From assembly GCA_020441905.1 (NCBI GenBank), contig JAGRLG010000020.1, forward strand, positions 1 to 61,768: 61,768 nt of DNA, in the 5' to 3' direction. The DNA is from Rhodobiaceae bacterium. GTDB lineage: Bacteria; Pseudomonadota; Alphaproteobacteria; Rhizobiales; NORP267. The stretch's first letter is position 1; the number at the start of each line of letters is the position of its first letter. The translations under genes were made by a program, and so were the position numbers. This document shows positions 1 through 9,545 of the stretch, one piece after another. Under the pieces are notes generated by a model, which was not told the origin of the DNA, searched no databases, and saw only the letters and a list, made by a program, of their open reading frames with translations.

Positions 1-2
1 CC

Positions 3-635
3 GCCGAGCTGCCCGGCCCCGGCCAGGCCAGCTTCACGCGCCAGCAGGAGCCGCTCGGCCTTGGCCATGCGGTGTGGTGCGCGCGCAACCTCGTCGGCAA
101 CGAGCCGTTCGCCCTGCTGCTGCCCGACGTGCTGATGCGCGGCCGGCGCGGCTGCATGGCACAGATGGTGGAACAATATGGCGCCAGGGGCGGCAATCTG
201 GTGGCGGTGGAAAAGGTGGCGCCGGCGGAGGCCCATAATTACGGCATCGTTGCCCTGGCGCCGGGCGAGGGCGAGAGCGGCGCGCACCGCATCAGCGACA
301 TGGTCGAAAAGCCGCCCGCCGGGCAGGCGCCGTCCGATCTGATGATCTCGGGGCGCTATATCCTGCAACCGGAGATCTTCGATATCCTGTCTTCCCAGGC
401 CGCCGGCGCGGGGGGCGAGATCCAGCTCACCGACGCCATGCGGGCGCTGATGGCGGCCCAGGACTTCCACGCCGTGCCCTTTGCCGGCCGCTCCTATGAT
501 TGCGGCAACAAGATCGGATTCCTCACCGCCAATATCGCCTTTGCCCTCGACCGCGCGGACCTGCGTTCCGATATGCTCGAGGCGCTGACCGAATTGCTGG
601 CTCGCGAAGCGGCGGCGGCCGATGGCGGGCGCTGA
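3..635 (+). CDS. galU: UTP--glucose-1-phosphate uridylyltransferase, C-terminal part
   Basis: Makes UDP-glucose from UTP and glucose-1-phosphate for polysaccharide and envelope sugar synthesis. The reading frame is open from base 3, so the start lies outside the window; 210 residues remain. Visible family motifs are VEKP (about base 302), the GGEIQLTDAM segment and YDCGNKIGF near the C-terminus, the usual order in the bacterial GalU nucleotidyltransferase fold. The last 14 bases overlap the downstream glycosylase gene, which suggests co-transcription. The C-terminal part is normal in length and shows no damage. The family assignment is firm. Confidence 0.93.
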   Translation, partial: AELPGPGQASFTRQQEPLGLGHAVWCARNLVGNEPFALLLPDVLMRGRRGCMAQMVEQYGARGGNLVAVEKVAPAEAHNYGIVALAPGEGESGAHRISDMVEKPPAGQAPSDLMISGRYILQPEIFDILSSQAAGAGGEIQLTDAMRALMAAQDFHAVPFAGRSYDCGNKIGFLTANIAFALDRADLRSDMLEALTELLAREAAAADGGR

Positions 636-1281
636 CGGGCTTACCGCCGGGGCCGACGGCGCGCCGCGCTGCTGGTGGTGCGGCGCCGATCCTGCCTATA
701 TCCGCTACCATGACGAGGAATGGGGCCGTCCGGTCGGCGATGACCGGCGCCTGTTCGAGAAGATCTGTCTTGAGGGCTTCCAGTCCGGCCTGTCGTGGCT
801 GACAATCCTGCGCAAGCGGGAGAATTTCCGCGCAGCCTTCAACGATTTCGATTTCGCCGAGATCGCCCGTTTCGGCGAAGCGGAAGTCGCCTTGTTGCTG
901 GAAGATGCCGGCATCGTGCGCCATCGCGGCAAGATCACCTCAACCATCAACAATGCGCGCCGGGCCGTCGAACTGGTGGGCGAGGCCGGCTCGCTTCGCG
1001 ATTTCTTCTGGCGTTTCGCTCCATCGATCGAGGAGCGGCCGGCGCGCATCGACAAGGCGGCGCTGAAGGGCCTGAGCAGGAGCGCGCAGTCGGTGCGGCT
1101 GGCGCGCGAACTCAAGAAGCGGGGCTGGAGTTTCGTCGGCCCGGTGACGGCCTATGCCTTCATGCAGGCCTGCGGGCTGGTCAACGACCATCTCGAAGGC
1201 TGCGCGGTGCGCGCTGGCGTGGAAAAGGCCCGAGCGGCGGCGCCCTTCGTGCCCGCTCATGCGCGCCCCGATGCGTCCTGA
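622..1281 (+). CDS. tag: DNA-3-methyladenine glycosylase I
   Basis: Base-excision repair enzyme that removes 3-methyladenine from alkylated DNA. The 219 residues match the Tag family. The zinc ligands can be placed: Cys17 and His30 (13 apart, as Cys4/His17 of E. coli Tag) and the C-terminal NDHLEGC pair (His and Cys four apart). The EGFQSGLSWLTILRKRE block lines the base pocket. The start at 622 overlaps the end of galU. About 12 residues before the first zinc Cys have no match to typical Tag starts. The 3' end overlaps the convergent phosphoesterase gene by 25 bases. Confidence 0.93.
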   Translation: MAGADGLTAGADGAPRCWWCGADPAYIRYHDEEWGRPVGDDRRLFEKICLEGFQSGLSWLTILRKRENFRAAFNDFDFAEIARFGEAEVALLLEDAGIVRHRGKITSTINNARRAVELVGEAGSLRDFFWRFAPSIEERPARIDKAALKGLSRSAQSVRLARELKKRGWSFVGPVTAYAFMQACGLVNDHLEGCAVRAGVEKARAAAPFVPAHARPDAS

Positions 1282-2168
1282 CCGGTTCGCAACAGCTTTT
1301 CATGGACATGCTCGACCCTGCCCGAACCGGGGTCGAGGCGGTGTGCGGCCATGGCGATGCGCCAGCCGATGCCTTTGCCGGTCAGGGTATAGAGGTTGAA
1401 CTGCGCTGGCGCGTGGCCATCGGTGCCGGTCGAGGAAGCCGAGGGCACGCCGACAACGGGAATCGGCCCGTTTGGCCCTGGCGTGAAACATAGGCTGTCC
1501 TGGTGATTATGGCCATGGAGCACCAGTTCGGCGCCAGCGCGGGCCAGAACCCTGGCCAGCGCCGGGGCGTCCACCAGGCGTCTTGCGCGCGGCGTCGGCA
1601 CCGGCAGGGGCGGGTGATGAAGAAGAACGATGCGGCACAGACCCTCAAGCCCGGTTTCGTCGAGAAGGGCGCCGAGGCGGGCCAGTTGTGCGGCGCCAAG
1701 GCGTCCGGTGGCGAGAAAGGGCGCCCGCGGCAGGGCGCTGGACAGGCCGATAATGGCGGCGGAGCCGCGCCGGCGCAGATAGGGAAAAGCCTTTTTTCCG
1801 TCATCGCCCAGCATGTAGCGGGCCCACAGATCCGGGCCGAGATGGGGCGGACAAGCGACATAGACGTCGTGGTTGCCAGGCACCATGGATATATCGCGCG
1901 GCGATCCGAGGCCGGCCAGCCATTTCGCGGCGCGCCGGTATTCGCCCGCCAGCGCCAGGTTGATGAGGTCGCCGGTCACCGCGAGGTGGTCGAAGGACCG
2001 GGCACCCAGGGCGGCGATGAGGCGGTGGAGCGATTCGTCCTGGTGGCGGGCGCCACGGATCAGGGCAATATTGGCAAAACCGGTGATACGCTTGCCAAGC
2101 AGTTCGCGCAGCCTGGGGCGCTCGCCAAGCTGGAGGTGGATATCGGAAATATGGGCAAGGGTGAACAT
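1257..2168 (-). CDS. metallophosphoesterase, CpdA-like
   Basis: Calcineurin-like phosphoesterase of 303 residues. The dimetal motifs appear in order: HISDIHL (DxH), TGDLI (GD), PGNHD, LLHHPP and HGHNH. This order is typical of the class III cyclic-nucleotide phosphodiesterase (CpdA) group, so hydrolysis of cAMP or another phosphodiester is plausible but the substrate cannot be read from sequence. I prefer the ATG at 2168, which puts the DxH motif close to the N-terminus as in relatives; an ATG at 2195 would add nine residues. Divergent from the NUDIX gene and convergent with tag. Confidence 0.85.
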   Translation of the reverse strand: MFTLAHISDIHLQLGERPRLRELLGKRITGFANIALIRGARHQDESLHRLIAALGARSFDHLAVTGDLINLALAGEYRRAAKWLAGLGSPRDISMVPGNHDVYVACPPHLGPDLWARYMLGDDGKKAFPYLRRRGSAAIIGLSSALPRAPFLATGRLGAAQLARLGALLDETGLEGLCRIVLLHHPPLPVPTPRARRLVDAPALARVLARAGAELVLHGHNHQDSLCFTPGPNGPIPVVGVPSASSTGTDGHAPAQFNLYTLTGKGIGWRIAMAAHRLDPGSGRVEHVHEKLLRTGQDASGRA

Positions 2169-2236
2169 TGGCGCTATCCGCGTGGCTGGCATCATGCTCC
2201 GGCGCGGCAGGTCCGGCGTTGCGGGCAGGGGTTGCC

Positions 2237-2713
2237 ATGGACCGGGTGAAGAGAATTGTGAACGCTATCCTGCGTCCGGTCTACCAGCCGGCGATGCGGC
2301 TGACGCGCGGCCAGACGCTGGGCGCGCGCTGCGCGGTCCTCGATGGCGAGGACCGCGTGCTGCTGATCCGCCATTCCTATGCGCCAGGGTGGGGCTTTCC
2401 CGGCGGCGGGGTGGAGCGCGGCGAGACGCTGATCGAGGCGGCGGCGCGCGAGCTCGATGAGGAAGCCGGCGTGGTGCTCGAGGAAGAGCCGGTCCTGCAT
2501 GGCATATTCGCCAATTTCGAGCATTTCCCCGGCGATCACGTCGCGCTGTTCATTGCCCGGCGCTGGCGCCAGGACAAGGTGCCGGCGGCCAATCTGGAGA
2601 TCATCGAACAGCGTTTCTTCGGCCGAAGCGAGTGGCCGGAAACGGCCACCACGGCAACCCGGCGGCGCCTGGCCGAGATGTTCGAGGGCGCGCCGCTCAG
2701 CCGCCACTGGTGA
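2237..2713 (+). CDS. NUDIX hydrolase
   Basis: A 158-residue NUDIX protein. The Nudix box fits G-x5-E-x7-REUxEExGU: GGGVERGETLIEAAARELDE followed by EAGV. The family cleaves nucleoside diphosphates linked to another moiety; the substrate is unknown. A segment with Leu, Ile and Arg precedes the domain (MDRVKRIVNAILRPVYQ). The ATG at 2237 gives the natural length; an upstream in-frame ATG at 2168 would run into the divergent phosphoesterase gene. Its stop is two bases from the stop of the convergent transferase gene. Confidence 0.85.
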   Translation: MDRVKRIVNAILRPVYQPAMRLTRGQTLGARCAVLDGEDRVLLIRHSYAPGWGFPGGGVERGETLIEAAARELDEEAGVVLEEEPVLHGIFANFEHFPGDHVALFIARRWRQDKVPAANLEIIEQRFFGRSEWPETATTATRRRLAEMFEGAPLSRHW

Positions 2714-2715
2714 GG

Positions 2716-3696
2716 TCAGAAGCGGCCGCGATCATGGGGCGCCGAGTGGTCGATCTCGGGCCCAAGCGGGACGATGCCGGTCGGGTTGATGGCACCGTGG
2801 CTGACATAATAGTGGTTCTTGATATGGTCGAAATCGACCGTTCCGGCGACGCCAGGGACCTGGTAGAGATCTCGCACATAATTGGAAAGATTGGGATAAT
2901 CGGCAATCCGGCGCAGATTGCACTTGAAGTGCCCGACATAGACCGGGTCGAAGCGCACCAGGGTGGTGAAGAGGCGCCAGTCGGCCTCGGTAATGCGGTT
3001 TCCGGTCAGATAGCGCTGGCGTGACAGGCGCTGTTCCAGGGCGTCGAGGGTTTCGAAAAGGGGGATGACCGCCTCCTCATAGGCTTCCTGGGTGGTGGCG
3101 AAGCCGCAGCGGTAGACGCCGTTATTGACGCCGTCATAGACCGTCGCATTGAGAGCGTCGATTTCCTCGCGCAGGTCTTGCGGATAGAAATCGAGATCCT
3201 GCCGCGCGCCGACCCCGTCAAAGGCGGAATTGAACATGCGGATGATTTCGGACGATTCGTTGGAAACGATCGTCTTGCGGCTCCTGTCCCACAGCACCGG
3301 CACGGTGACCCGGCCGGTATAGCCGCTTTCAGCGCGCTGATAGATTTCATAAAGGCGGGCGGCATTGTTCACGGTGTCGGGAAGGGTGCCGGGGGCGGGT
3401 TCGAAGGTCCAGCCTTCCTTGCCCATCAGCCAGTGCACGATGGAAACCGAAATCATGCCATCGAGTTTCTTGAGGGCGCGGAAGATCAGGGTGCGGTGGG
3501 CCCAGGGGCAGGCCAGCGAAACATAGAGATGGTAGCGCCCCGGCTCGGCGGCAAAGCCGCCCTCGCCGCTGGGGCCGGGGCCGCCATCGGCGGTGATCCA
3601 GTTGCGGAACTGGGCATCCTTGCGCACGAAGCGGCCGCCGGTCGACTTGGTGTCGTACCATTCATCCTGCCACCGCCCCTGAACCAGCAATCCCAT
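2716..3696 (-). CDS. glutathionyl-hydroquinone reductase (Xi-class glutathione transferase)
   Basis: 326 residues of the ECM4/YqjG family, which removes glutathione from glutathionylated hydroquinones. The catalytic Cys sits in LACPWAHRTLI, the Xi-class signature, followed by the thioredoxin-like and all-helical domains; N-ITEADWRLFTTLVRFDPVY is the family's C-terminal domain. The start is the ATG at 3696, giving MGLLVQGRWQDEWY, the conserved family opening; the frame stays open upstream for 73 more codons but that stretch does not look like protein. Cytoplasmic, no signal peptide. Confidence 0.92.
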   Translation of the reverse strand: MGLLVQGRWQDEWYDTKSTGGRFVRKDAQFRNWITADGGPGPSGEGGFAAEPGRYHLYVSLACPWAHRTLIFRALKKLDGMISVSIVHWLMGKEGWTFEPAPGTLPDTVNNAARLYEIYQRAESGYTGRVTVPVLWDRSRKTIVSNESSEIIRMFNSAFDGVGARQDLDFYPQDLREEIDALNATVYDGVNNGVYRCGFATTQEAYEEAVIPLFETLDALEQRLSRQRYLTGNRITEADWRLFTTLVRFDPVYVGHFKCNLRRIADYPNLSNYVRDLYQVPGVAGTVDFDHIKNHYYVSHGAINPTGIVPLGPEIDHSAPHDRGRF

Positions 3697-4026
3697 TCCG
3701 CTCTCCCTGAACCGCGCCAACCCTGTGGCGGTTGTCCTGCCATCCCTACATAGTGCCCGAAAGCGCGATTTCCATGGTGCTTTACGCCTGGGCCGACGCG
3801 TGTTAATTGCTGCGCCGGCCGCAAATGGGAATTCTGGCGGGAAATCTGCAATGAACGGGCAAAGGCCGATCGAGCGACGACGCATGCTGGCGCAGCGGAC
3901 ACCTTCCGCCGCCAAGCGCCGCGCCGTGGCCTGAAAGAGGTCTGGTCCTGTCCCTGGACGGGGGGATCGGCCGCCATGGGTCCGGCACGGTATTCGAGAT
4001 CTGCCGCAAATCCTGGACCCAAGCCG
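3697..4026. other. intergenic region with one weak small ORF
   Basis: This 330-base stretch separates two divergent genes and should hold both promoters. A 27-codon ORF at 3851-3934 (+) starts with an ATG preceded by a weak GGCGGGAA and encodes a very basic peptide (10 Arg or Lys of 27). Codon use does not settle whether it is real. I see no terminator hairpin or RNA gene. Confidence 0.4.
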
Positions 4027-4551
4027 ATGGCCGACACTCCATTTTCACTGGAAACCGAGCGCAGCGAAGACGCCGCCGCCATAGAAATGCTTCATGAAAC
4101 GGCCTTTGGGCCGGGCCGTTATGCGCGCGCCGCCTTCCGCCTGCGCGAGGGCGTCGATGCCGTCGATGGCCTGTCTTTTGCCGCCTGGACGCACGAGCGT
4201 GGTCCGGAGGGCGGCGAACGCCGCCTGATCGGCTCGATCCGTTTCGCGCCGGTGGAGCTGGCCGGGCAGCGCGGCCTCATGCTGGGGCCGCTGGTGGTCG
4301 ATCCCGAATGGAAGGGGCGCGGTGTCGGCCTCGGCCTGATGCGCCTTGCGCTGGCGCGGGCGCGCGAGCTTGGCCACCGCTGGGCGATCCTGGTTGGCGA
4401 CGCGCCCTATTACGCGCGGGTCGGGTTTGTCCGCGTCGAGCCGGGCCGGATCCGCTTGCCGGCACCGGTCGATCCGGCGCGCCTGCTGGTGCTCGAACTC
4501 GAACCTGGCGCGCTCGACGGGGCCGCCGGCGTGCTGGCGCCGGCGCATTGA
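4027..4551 (+). CDS. GNAT family N-acetyltransferase
   Basis: 174-residue acetyltransferase of the GNAT fold, related to the YhbS group. The acetyl-CoA binding loop is GPLVVDPEWKGRGVGLGLM (R/Q-x-x-G-x-G/A form) and the terminal YYARVGF segment is typical of YhbS-like proteins. The substrate cannot be inferred. The start ATG at 4027 gives MADTPFSLETERSED; an alternative at 3976 would add a Pro/Arg-rich tail with no family match. Ends 35 bases before the convergent membrane-protein gene. Confidence 0.83.
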   Translation: MADTPFSLETERSEDAAAIEMLHETAFGPGRYARAAFRLREGVDAVDGLSFAAWTHERGPEGGERRLIGSIRFAPVELAGQRGLMLGPLVVDPEWKGRGVGLGLMRLALARARELGHRWAILVGDAPYYARVGFVRVEPGRIRLPAPVDPARLLVLELEPGALDGAAGVLAPAH

Positions 4552-4585
4552 TGCGATGGCGGCGCATCGATGGTGGCGGGGCCGT

Positions 4586-6658
4586 CTAGCGGCCCTCGCG
4601 ATACCAGGTCGCCGACAGCAGGGCGAGCAGCGCGGCAAGGCCGAGCAGCCCGGCGACAAGGGCGGTGGAGCGTATGCCGCGCACCAGGTGGCTTTCCGAT
4701 TTCTTGACCGCCATCCAGCCCTCGCCGGCCCAGGTCCGCGCGCCCGACAGCATGGTGATGCGCGGCAGCGCGGCGGCGGCACCGGCCCCTTCCAGCCGCG
4801 CCATGCCGCCGCCCGCTGCCGCCAGCAGCGGCGCCAGCTTGTCGCCGGTGGCGATCAGCTCGGTCATTTCGCGCGGGTTGAGGGGGCCGACATGGGCCAG
4901 AGCCTTCATGGCGCCGTCCTCAAGGCTGTAAAGACCTATTTCGGCCGCCTCGATTTCGGCCGTCCATAGCCCCGGCTCGCTTTGGGCAAGGGTGACGGTG
5001 CTGCTGGCGCCCGATGGCGCGCGGATGGTGACCGGGCCGGCGGCATCCTTCATGGTCTGGCGCTCGATGGTCAGCTTGCCGCCGCGGCCGTGGGCGGACA
5101 GGCGCTCTTCCTCAAGTTCCGGCTCCTTCATCAGCCAGTGCGAAAGGCGGCGCATGAGGGCGACCTGCGGGCCGCCGCCTTCAAAGCCGCGCGACCATAG
5201 CCAGGCGTGGTCCGACAGCAGCAGGGCGACGCGGCCTTCCTCCTCGCGGCTGAGGATGAGCAGCGGCTCCTCGTCGGAGGTGTTGAGTATGGTTTCGCCG
5301 CGTTCCGGCACCGCCTCGACAGCGCGGAACCAGCGCCCCCAGGCGGGAGGGTCCGAGCTTGCGCCGGGCAGGCCCCTGGTTACCGGATGGCGCGCGCCGC
5401 GCGCCGAGACGGTGGCGTGGAAGGGGCGCTCGATCAGGCTTCCGGTGGGCGTTGCCGGCAGCACCGGCGACAGCGGCGAATGGTAGATGCTTGTGCTGCT
5501 GGCAAAATCGGGTCCGGAGGCCACCAGCAGGGCGCCGCCATTGCGCACGAAGCGGGCGATGTTGTCGAAATAGATCGTCGGCAGCACGCCGCGGCGGCGG
5601 TAGCGGTCGAAGATGATGAGATCGAATTCGTCGATCTTCACCGAGAACAACTCGCGGGTGGGAAAAGCGATGAGCGAGAGCTGGTTGATCGGCGTGCCAT
5701 CCTGTTTTTCCGGCGGGCGCAGAATGGTGAAATGGACCAGATCGACGGCGGCATCGGATTTGAGCAGGTTGCGCCAGGTGCGCTCGCCGGCATGGGGCTC
5801 GCCCGACACCAGCAGCACCCGGAGCTTGTCGCGTATGCCGGTCATTGAAATGACGGCGCGGTTGTTGGCGGTGGAAAGTTCGTCCGCCAGCGGCTCGGCC
5901 TCGATCTCGATAATGTTCTCGCCGCCATGGCTCAGGCGAATGGGCACCGATACCGGCGCGCCGGAGCGCGCCGTGGGGGTGGCGACCAGCTCGCCGTCGC
6001 GGCGCACCAAAACGCGAATGCTGGCCTCGCCGCCGGCCTGGCCGAGGTCGTCGACCCGGAAGGTCAGGCTTTGAAACTGGCCGACCAGCCCGAAGCGGGG
6101 GGACTGGACGATCCTGACGATGCGGTCACGTTCATTTTCGCGCGCGGTGATGAGGGCGTGCACAGGGGCGTTGAAGCCAAGGGCGGATGCCGCCTGCGGC
6201 ACGTCGTGAATCTGGCCGTCGGTAACCAGAAAGACGCCAGCGACGCGCTCCGGCGGCACATCGGCAAGGGCGTTGGCGAGGGCGGCAAAGGCGGCGGTGC
6301 CTCCGGCCGGGTCGCTGGCGGTGATGCGGGCCCAGCGCAGTTCGATGTCCTTGATGCGGCCGAGGCGCTGCGCCAGTTCGGCGCGCACCGCTTCGGCGAT
6401 TGCCGAACGGGCAGTGAGCTTCTGGCTGGCGCTGTCATCGACCACCACCACAACGATGCCGGGCAGCGGCTGGCGCTCGATCTCGGTCAGGGAGGGATTG
6501 GCGAGGGCGGCCAGCAGGGCGGCGAAACTGGCTGCCCGCAACAGCGCGCCGCGCTGGCGCCGCCAGGCCAGCAGGGCGAGCGCCAGCAGCACCAGGCCGC
6601 CGGCGGCGGCCAGCACCGGCAGCGGCAGCAGGGGCGCGAAATCCAGGGTCCAGTGCAT
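4586..6658 (-). CDS. membrane protein with vWA-like and glutamine-amidotransferase-like regions
   Basis: 690 residues, last gene of the MoxR operon. Two hydrophobic segments lie at residues about 9-31 and 38-53 and one near the C-terminus (about 663-684), so the bulk is probably periplasmic and anchored at both ends. After the second segment comes VVVVVDDSASQ, a DxSxS-like start of a von Willebrand A fold. The middle carries an amidotransferase-like fold (LIIFDRYRRRGVLPTIYFDN, GGALLVASGPDF), but I see no catalytic Cys, so it is probably not an active amidotransferase. Function unknown; the operon suggests an envelope chaperone or quality-control complex. Confidence 0.75.
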   Translation of the reverse strand: MHWTLDFAPLLPLPVLAAAGGLVLLALALLAWRRQRGALLRAASFAALLAALANPSLTEIERQPLPGIVVVVVDDSASQKLTARSAIAEAVRAELAQRLGRIKDIELRWARITASDPAGGTAAFAALANALADVPPERVAGVFLVTDGQIHDVPQAASALGFNAPVHALITARENERDRIVRIVQSPRFGLVGQFQSLTFRVDDLGQAGGEASIRVLVRRDGELVATPTARSGAPVSVPIRLSHGGENIIEIEAEPLADELSTANNRAVISMTGIRDKLRVLLVSGEPHAGERTWRNLLKSDAAVDLVHFTILRPPEKQDGTPINQLSLIAFPTRELFSVKIDEFDLIIFDRYRRRGVLPTIYFDNIARFVRNGGALLVASGPDFASSTSIYHSPLSPVLPATPTGSLIERPFHATVSARGARHPVTRGLPGASSDPPAWGRWFRAVEAVPERGETILNTSDEEPLLILSREEEGRVALLLSDHAWLWSRGFEGGGPQVALMRRLSHWLMKEPELEEERLSAHGRGGKLTIERQTMKDAAGPVTIRAPSGASSTVTLAQSEPGLWTAEIEAAEIGLYSLEDGAMKALAHVGPLNPREMTELIATGDKLAPLLAAAGGGMARLEGAGAAAALPRITMLSGARTWAGEGWMAVKKSESHLVRGIRSTALVAGLLGLAALLALLSATWYREGR

Positions 6659-6671
6659 GGCGTTCCGGCCC

Positions 6672-9545
6672 CTATTGCCCGAGCCGTTCCAGCAAGGCTG
6701 GAACATGCACCTGGTCGGCCTTGTAGTTGCCGGTCAGGGCATAGATGACGATGTTGATGCCGGTGCGATAGGCCAGTTCGCGCTGGCGCTCGTCGCCGGG
6801 AAAAACCGGAAACAGGGAGCGTCCGTCCTCGTCGGTTCCCCAGGCGGCGGCAAGATCGTTCGAGGTGACGAGGATCGAACTGACGCCGTCGGAATTGCGC
6901 ACCGGGCGCGGGTTTTCCGGATCCGCTTCGGGCGTCGCCTCGACCCACAACAGGCCGCCCTCCCAGCGGCCGGGGAAATCCTGCAACAGGTAGAAGGCCT
7001 TGGTCAGCACATGGTCGGGCGGAACGGGTTCCAGGACCGGAACGTCGATGCCGGCCAGCAGGCGTTGCAGCGCCTGCGCGCCGGGGCCGCTGGCGGCGCC
7101 GGGCGCGGCGGCGCTCTCGGCCTGGTCGCGGGTGTCGAACAGGATGGTGCCGCCCTGTTTCATATAGGCGTCGATGCGCGCCAGCACGCCCGCATCGGGG
7201 GGCGGCATGTCGGGATCGATGGCCCAGTAAAGCAGGGGGAAGAAGGCCAGTTCGTCGCGGGCGACATCCACTGCCATCGGCTCGCCCGGCTCCAGCGCGG
7301 TACGTTCGCTCAGGGCGCGGCTGAGGCCGGCCATGCCAAGCCGGGAGGTGCGGTCGATATCGGCATTGCCGGTCAGAACATAGGCGAGGCGGGTTTGCAG
7401 CGTCGCCTTGAGGGCGAATTCGTCGGCCGCCGATTGCTGGGCGCGGACCGGTGTGGGGCCGGCGGGCAAAAGGATGGCGAGCGCCAGCACTGCCGCGCGC
7501 ACCCCGGTCCGGCGCGCCAGGCGCAGGCCGGACATCGCCAATATGGCGCACAGGTCAGCAAAGAGCAGGACCAGGGCGGCCAGGAGCAGCCAGGGCTTGA
7601 GGGGAAACGGTTCGGCGCGGGAATAGCTGCGAAGGGCAAAGCCTTGCGGCAGACCGGATATGGCGGTGAGCGCAACCGCCGGGGGCAGCAGGTTGAGGGC
7701 GCGCAGCGCCTCGCCATGGCCGTACAGACCGGGCGGGTGATCGGCGCTGGCAACAAGAGCCGGGATTTCGGCCACGGAAATCGGTTGTGCCGTGGCCGGC
7801 GGGTCGGCAAAGGCGCCGAAGCCGTCGATCATGCGCACCGGGGGCAGGGTGGCCGGCTGGTCGCCCGCCGCCTCGCCGTCCGCGATTTGCGGCGCGGCGG
7901 GACCGGCCGGTCCGCGGGCGCCCCCGGCGGCGCCGGCGGCACCGGCTGGGGATACCGAAGGCGGCGCCAGTTCGGAGATGCGGCGCAGCATGTCGACAAA
8001 GAGGCCGGACAGCGGCAGGTTCGACCAGGAAGTATTCGCGGTGACGTGGAACAGAACAATGAGGCCGCGGCCGCGCCTGGCGGCGGTGACCAGCGGGGTG
8101 CCATCGGCGAGGCGCGCCCAGGTGCGTTCGGACAGCTCGATATCGGGCTCGGCCAGCACTTGCTGGCGCACCGTGACCTCGGGCGCCGCCGCCATGCCGG
8201 CGAAGGGGCCTGAGGGGTCGAATTCACCCAGCATCTGCGGTTCGCTCCAGGACAGGGTGCCGCCCAAAGTGCGCCCGCCGGCGCGCAGGCGCACCGGCAC
8301 CAGATCGTCGGCGCCGCTGGCAAGCCGCGGCCCGGCAAAGCGCACCAGAACCCCGCCCTGCTCGACCCAGGCGGCGAGTTGCTGGCGCGGCGCATCGGCA
8401 ATATGGCCGACATCGGTCATCACGATCATGCCGACCTGGGCATCGAGCAGGCTTTGCACGCTCAGCGCCAGATTGCGGCCCTTGGCGACATTCAGTTCGG
8501 TGAAGGGCGCCAGCGCGCGCTCGGCGTAATAGAGCGGGGACAGCAGGGGCTGGGCGATGTCGCGCGATTCGCCGGTGGCAAGGCCAGTGCGGCGGCGCTG
8601 CCATGCGTCGTCGAGCAGACGCACGGCGGCGGCGGAGCGGGCGCCCGCAATTTCAACACGGGCGATTTCGTTGCGCAGTTCCAGCGGCATGTCGATGCGC
8701 AAGGTGGTGGTGATTTCCCCCGCCGGCAGGGCGAATTCGGCCTCGCCGAGGAAGCGGCCGTTGCGGGCGCTGGCGCGCAGAATTCCGGCATGGCGGGCAC
8801 CGGGCGCGGCACGGTGCAAGGTCACCTCGATACCCTTGGCGTCGTGGCGCGGCGCGTCGATCACCAGCGGCGCCCGGGCCAGCTCGGGAAGGTAAACGCT
8901 CGGGCTGCCTTCGGAAAATTCGCCAAGGCGGCGCATGAATTCACCCGCATTGCCATGGTCGATGCCGTCGGAAAGCCAGATTACCTCGGCCGGAATGATT
9001 CCCGCCACCGCCGATTCGGCGTGCCTGAGGGCGCCGAGGCGGTCGGGCGGAAGGGGCAGCGGGGCGAGGCCGGCGAGGCGTTCGGCGGTATTTGCCGCAG
9101 GCTCCGGCAAGCTGGCGGCGGAAGGGCCATAGGAGTCGGTCGGCACAAGCACCACCGGGCGGTCGGCGGCGCGGGCGCGCTCGACCTCGTGGGCCAGGAC
9201 ATTCGCCCGCGCCTTCCAGTCCTCGCCCGAGGCCCAGCCATTGTCGACCAGGATCACCGCCGGGCCGCCGGCGGGGGCCAGCGGCGGTTCCGGGCGCAGC
9301 ACCGGGGCGGCGAGGGCGAGAATGACCAGGCCGGCCAGCGCGACCCGAAGCGCGGTCAGCCACCACGGGCTGGTGACCGGTGTTTCCTCTTCCGATTCAA
9401 GGCCGAGCAGCAGGCGGACGGGCGGAAAGGCGAGGGCACGCGGGCGCGGCGGCGTGAAGCGCAGCAGCCACCACAGCACCGGCAGGAGAGCCAAGGCCCA
9501 GAGCAGCATGGGCTGGGCAAAAGCGATTGCGGCGGCGGGAAACAT
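6672..9545 (-). CDS. BatA-domain / DUF4159 membrane protein
   Basis: 957 residues. The N-terminus is a BatA (aerotolerance-type) domain: a transmembrane helix at about 8-28, FPPVRLLLGL, and a second helix at about 60-82. A vWA-like region follows (ILVDNGWASG). After a helix at about 650-675, the last 200 or so residues form a DUF4159 domain (FPLLYWAIDPDMPPPD, GGTILFDTRD). The proline/alanine/glycine-rich stretch about 530-560 looks like a linker. The ATG overlaps the DUF58 stop by one base (TAATG), so the two are translationally coupled. Molecular role unknown. Confidence 0.82.
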   Translation of the reverse strand: MFPAAAIAFAQPMLLWALALLPVLWWLLRFTPPRPRALAFPPVRLLLGLESEEETPVTSPWWLTALRVALAGLVILALAAPVLRPEPPLAPAGGPAVILVDNGWASGEDWKARANVLAHEVERARAADRPVVLVPTDSYGPSAASLPEPAANTAERLAGLAPLPLPPDRLGALRHAESAVAGIIPAEVIWLSDGIDHGNAGEFMRRLGEFSEGSPSVYLPELARAPLVIDAPRHDAKGIEVTLHRAAPGARHAGILRASARNGRFLGEAEFALPAGEITTTLRIDMPLELRNEIARVEIAGARSAAAVRLLDDAWQRRRTGLATGESRDIAQPLLSPLYYAERALAPFTELNVAKGRNLALSVQSLLDAQVGMIVMTDVGHIADAPRQQLAAWVEQGGVLVRFAGPRLASGADDLVPVRLRAGGRTLGGTLSWSEPQMLGEFDPSGPFAGMAAAPEVTVRQQVLAEPDIELSERTWARLADGTPLVTAARRGRGLIVLFHVTANTSWSNLPLSGLFVDMLRRISELAPPSVSPAGAAGAAGGARGPAGPAAPQIADGEAAGDQPATLPPVRMIDGFGAFADPPATAQPISVAEIPALVASADHPPGLYGHGEALRALNLLPPAVALTAISGLPQGFALRSYSRAEPFPLKPWLLLAALVLLFADLCAILAMSGLRLARRTGVRAAVLALAILLPAGPTPVRAQQSAADEFALKATLQTRLAYVLTGNADIDRTSRLGMAGLSRALSERTALEPGEPMAVDVARDELAFFPLLYWAIDPDMPPPDAGVLARIDAYMKQGGTILFDTRDQAESAAAPGAASGPGAQALQRLLAGIDVPVLEPVPPDHVLTKAFYLLQDFPGRWEGGLLWVEATPEADPENPRPVRNSDGVSSILVTSNDLAAAWGTDEDGRSLFPVFPGDERQRELAYRTGINIVIYALTGNYKADQVHVPALLERLGQ

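Noticed and set aside
3725..3934. 69-residue frame upstream of the GNAT gene
   Set aside because: It overlaps the divergent promoter region, has no domain, and only the last 27 codons have a possible start.
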